Part shown: in pieces, positions 61,723 through 64,000 of the stretch
Layout of the letters: each line of letters begins with the position of its first letter
How positions within the stretch are numbered: the first letter of the stretch is position 1
NCBI RefSeq assembly: GCF_003116015.1
Contig: NZ_LGQZ01000011.1
Location: 1-64,000 of the forward strand
From: Azospirillum sp. TSO22-1
GTDB taxonomy: Bacteria > Pseudomonadota > Alphaproteobacteria > Azospirillales > Azospirillaceae
Length of the DNA: 64,000 nt
Direction: 5' to 3'
Translations under genes and position numbers: made by a program
Notes under the pieces: model-generated
Database searches by the model: none
Told to the model about the DNA's origin: nothing
The model's input: the letters and a program-made list of their open reading frames with translations, nothing else

Positions 61723-62249
61723 TCCGGAAATTCTTCTTTGTCGTAAAATGTAATTGCGTGTCCGGCCGGCTTAACAGCTTCAAGCCATTTAGACTTAAAC
61801 CAGTCCGCAATAAGCTCAATATCAATAGGCTCCTCCGAGTTCTCTCCTCTCGGAATGCCTTTTTCGTTCCTCACAATAGCCCAGGGGGTTCCCGGTAGAT
61901 GCGTCAACCCCACCAATGTTGGGGCGTCGAACTTGGAGAACACGTCATAGACGAGCCGTATCATTCCGAGAACGGACTCGGACAGAGTCGATCCCAGTCT
62001 GGTGTCAATAACCGCCGGGCTCACAGGCCCATCGCCGAACCGCTTGAGGCGCCGATAAACGCTGGGAAGGGCCGGCCCGAACTTCCATGCTTGGAAATTC
62101 TCATCAAAAAGCGGGGCGTCCACCAATGCCAAGTGCAGCCCCTCCAGAAAATACAGCATCTTCTGGATTTCCAACGGCGTTAGCGGCTTATGGGCCTCAA
62201 TGCCCAAGCCGATAAAGCAGTCAGTGGCTTCACGAACAGCGTCGCTCAT
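61707..62249 (-). CDS. Panacea/DUF4065 (SocA-like) antitoxin
   Basis: A 180-residue protein with the SocA/GepA-type fold: PLTPLEIQKMLYFLEGLHLA (residues ~21-40), then WKFGPALPSVYRRLKRFGD, and the C-terminal LTHLPGTPWAIVRNE. These match the Panacea antitoxin domain that neutralises many unrelated toxins. ATG 62249 has no strong ribosome site. The IS1-family gene lies 57 bp upstream, so the promoter may have been replaced. Confidence 0.85.
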   Translation of the reverse strand: MSDAVREATDCFIGLGIEAHKPLTPLEIQKMLYFLEGLHLALVDAPLFDENFQAWKFGPALPSVYRRLKRFGDGPVSPAVIDTRLGSTLSESVLGMIRLVYDVFSKFDAPTLVGLTHLPGTPWAIVRNEKGIPRGENSEEPIDIELIADWFKSKWLEAVKPAGHAITFYDKEEFPEWATA

Positions 62250-62305
62250 AAGGCGAAGAATCGCACTTTCGGGGGGAAGAGGCAACCGCAAACGGGGCGA
62301 AGCCG

Positions 62306-63196
62306 TTAAGCTACCGCCTCCTTCTCCCGCTTCTTGTACGGCCCGCGCTTCTTCGGCGGCTCCGCCCGTGCATCGATGGCGATGGCGATATCCTCCATGC
62401 TCCACAGCCGATCCGTGACGCCGGCCGCCATGGCGGGGGACACTTTCAGGCTCTTATGGATGCGGGTGAAGTTGTAGAACATGAAGTAGAGCGCCAGCGC
62501 GTGGATGTGGTTGTCCCGCTTCTTGGAGAAGGCGTTGGTGAGGCGGGTGAACCGGCGCATGCTCATCCGCATCGTGAGGTTCTGGCGTTCCACGTAGGAC
62601 GTGGAAACGTGCTTCAGGTCGGGGTTGCCCTCGACCTTCTGTTTGCGGATGCCGGTGCACTCCGCCGGGCTGTAGCGACCCTTGTGAGCCTCCGGAATGT
62701 CGCCGGAGAGCTTGATGAGTTGGGCGAAGTCCACATCCCCGCCGAAAGCCCCTTCCACCGCCTCCAAGTACGCCTTGTGCCCATCGGTGGTGAGCTGCAC
62801 TCGGTTCGCCAGCCGGCCGCACAGGTCGTCCATGAGCGCGATGGGGGACTGGCCGGAGCGGTCGCCCACGAAGTAGGAGACGATCATCTTCGTGTCGGCA
62901 TCCAGCGCCGTCCAGGCCCACACGTCGACGGCATCCTCGCCAGCGGCCTTGGCCTTTTCGACGTTCTTCTCCTTGGCGTAGCAGAATGACCAAATCTCAT
63001 CGCACTGGATGCGGCTGGCGCGCACGTTGCGCACCAGTTCGTCATGCAGCGCGAGGCAGGTTTCCCCCGCGTCTACCAGCAGCTTGGTCACGGTGTTGAT
63101 CGACACGTCCGTCACGCGGGAGATCGACCGCATGGACGATCCCTCGCACAGCATGGAAAGGATCTGGACGCGCTTGGCGAGAGGAAGCTTGTTCAT
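62306..63196 (-). CDS. IS1-family transposase
   Basis: A 296-residue single-frame DDE transposase with helix-turn-helix at ~10-45 and catalytic D66 (IQCDEIWSF), D138 ([10 protein letters not shown]) and E203 ([10 protein letters not shown]). It appears intact. The right boundary may be near 63290-63300; I could not confirm inverted repeats. The insertion is recent-looking, between the Panacea gene and the ATPase gene. Confidence 0.88.
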   Translation of the reverse strand: MNKLPLAKRVQILSMLCEGSSMRSISRVTDVSINTVTKLLVDAGETCLALHDELVRNVRASRIQCDEIWSFCYAKEKNVEKAKAAGEDAVDVWAWTALDADTKMIVSYFVGDRSGQSPIALMDDLCGRLANRVQLTTDGHKAYLEAVEGAFGGDVDFAQLIKLSGDIPEAHKGRYSPAECTGIRKQKVEGNPDLKHVSTSYVERQNLTMRMSMRRFTRLTNAFSKKRDNHIHALALYFMFYNFTRIHKSLKVSPAMAAGVTDRLWSMEDIAIAIDARAEPPKKRGPYKKREKEAVA

Positions 63197-63368
63197 GGCT
63201 GTAGTGTAGGTGGTCAGCACTCCTCTGCCAAGCAAAAAGTTCATTTTCACGGCAGTGCCACGGGGTTACTGCCGGTCTCCTATTGAATTAGCACCACCAC
63301 TATCGTATGGATAGGCGGAAATCGGCGGCACGCGGCGCGCTCGGTGGCGGTGTTTGGCGGCAGCCGGA

Positions 63369-64000
63369 ATGACGGAGAGCCGGGCAGTGAGCAACAGTCG
63401 CGAAATGAGAAGGCTTGCGGCAAAGTGGCAGCAACGTACTGGCTGGCCGCAGTTCCTCGAGTCGCTTGAGATTACTGGGCTGCGTGGGTGGGACGGGCAG
63501 AGGGTTCCATTTGAATTTCCGATTGTCGCTCTAGTGGGCGAAAATGGAACAGGAAAAAGCACTGTTCTACAGTGCGCAGCGGCTTCGTACCGGCCGACCA
63601 ACAACGCACCTCCAGAACGGGAATCTTGGTTTGCCTCTGACTTCTTCCCAAAAACAGTTTGGGAAGACCCCCGTGGCGCCAAGATAGTTTCCACGGTGCG
63701 GCAGGGCAAAGAGACGAAACCCTATGATGTCCGCCTTCCAGGTGAGCGCTGGAGAGGCAACCCAGAGCGGCCCCAGCGTAATGTTAGTTACATCGATTTG
63801 CGTCGCATTCAGCCAATTTCCGCGAGGATTGGCTATAGCAAACTCGCTAAAGAAGCGAGGCTTGAGAAATCCGCACAACATTTTGATAAGGACCGACTTG
63901 CCCGCTTTAGCCAGATCATGGGCTGGCCATACGAAAGCGCAAGAATTGCTGTGACCGATGCTTCCGAAGATAGAAAGGTGCCCGTGTTCGGTCAGCAAGG
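63369..64000 (+). CDS. AAA/SMC-like ATPase, partial (runs off window)
   Basis: At least 210 residues, open at the right edge. Walker A GENGTGKST is at 57-65, after LEITGLRGWDGQRVPFEFP, which is the SMC/RecF/OLD N-terminal layout (ligand-strand before P-loop). The base composition is lower in GC than the core genes. Starts at 63369 (ATG), 63387 (GTG with GGAG upstream) or 63404 are possible. ATPases of this class are common in defence systems; this one's partners lie outside the window. Confidence 0.75.
   Translation, partial: MTESRAVSNSREMRRLAAKWQQRTGWPQFLESLEITGLRGWDGQRVPFEFPIVALVGENGTGKSTVLQCAAASYRPTNNAPPERESWFASDFFPKTVWEDPRGAKIVSTVRQGKETKPYDVRLPGERWRGNPERPQRNVSYIDLRRIQPISARIGYSKLAKEARLEKSAQHFDKDRLARFSQIMGWPYESARIAVTDASEDRKVPVFGQQ

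Noticed and set aside
52371-64000. CRISPR-associated transposon (CAST)
   Set aside because: The short TnsC and TniQ made this worth checking, but no cas genes and no regularly spaced repeat-spacer array are visible in the window.

Overview
The window is high-GC alphaproteobacterial DNA, most like Azospirillum or another Rhodospirillales. This is an inference from the succinate dehydrogenase operon, the repeated chemotaxis receptors, the GC-rich palindromic repeats and the tRNA-proximal mobile DNA. No rRNA or other strong taxonomic marker is present.

Layout. 1-14.8 kb is housekeeping DNA: a chemoreceptor, an AEC transporter, a TerB-like protein, a beta-hydroxyacid dehydrogenase, aspartate-semialdehyde dehydrogenase (asd), a CgeB-like glycosyltransferase, sdhCDAB with a clear terminator, a TRIC/UPF0126 membrane protein, a class IV aminotransferase and an EamA transporter. 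15.1-33.5 kb is a compact podovirus-type virion cassette behind an S24 (LexA/CI-like) repressor with two matching operator sites. It encodes a portal, Bbp19-like protein, scaffold, coat, tail tube A and B, a coiled-coil internal protein, a pectate-lyase-fold tail fibre, large terminase, a holin-like protein and a SleB-type hydrolase. No integrase, replication or RNA polymerase genes are seen. Two host-style signalling genes (a GGDEF/EAL protein and a hybrid histidine kinase) sit between scaffold and coat. A strong promoter followed by a hairpin/T-run precedes the coat gene. 33.8-52.2 kb is housekeeping again: DUF952, pyrD, a TipF-like degenerate EAL protein, an RHH protein, two exported proteins, a class A penicillin-binding protein, an RTX-type repeat protein, ybdD-cstA, infC (apparent AUA start), thrS, a second chemoreceptor, a GT4 glycosyltransferase, an alpha/beta hydrolase and a DUF2061 protein.

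52.28-64 kb is accessory. A tRNA-Ser(GGA) gene is followed 28 bp downstream by a Tn7-like transposon end (TGT plus three direct repeats spaced 20-21 bp) and the operon tniQ-tnsA-tnsB-tnsC, with intact catalytic residues in TnsA, TnsB and TnsC. The arrangement suggests a tRNA-targeting Tn7-like element whose TniQ recognises the tRNA gene; no Cas genes, CRISPR array, TnsE or second TniQ are visible. Just past tnsC lies a second end-like repeat cluster, partly in the same orientation and partly inverted, cut by an IS66 remnant. Beyond it come IS630 and IS66 fragments, a rhodanese-like lipoprotein with an exported partner, an XRE regulator, a coupled pair of unknown small genes, a Panacea-type (DUF4065) antitoxin overlapping a small unknown gene, an intact IS1-family transposase gene, and the start of an AAA/SMC-like ATPase that runs off the window. 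This tail looks like cargo or a defence-type island, but the far transposon end is not certain.

The most interesting candidates are the tRNA-adjacent tniQ-first Tn7-like element with its duplicated end, the integrase-less podoviral cassette (possibly domesticated or gene-transfer-agent-like), and the Panacea toxin-antitoxin candidate.
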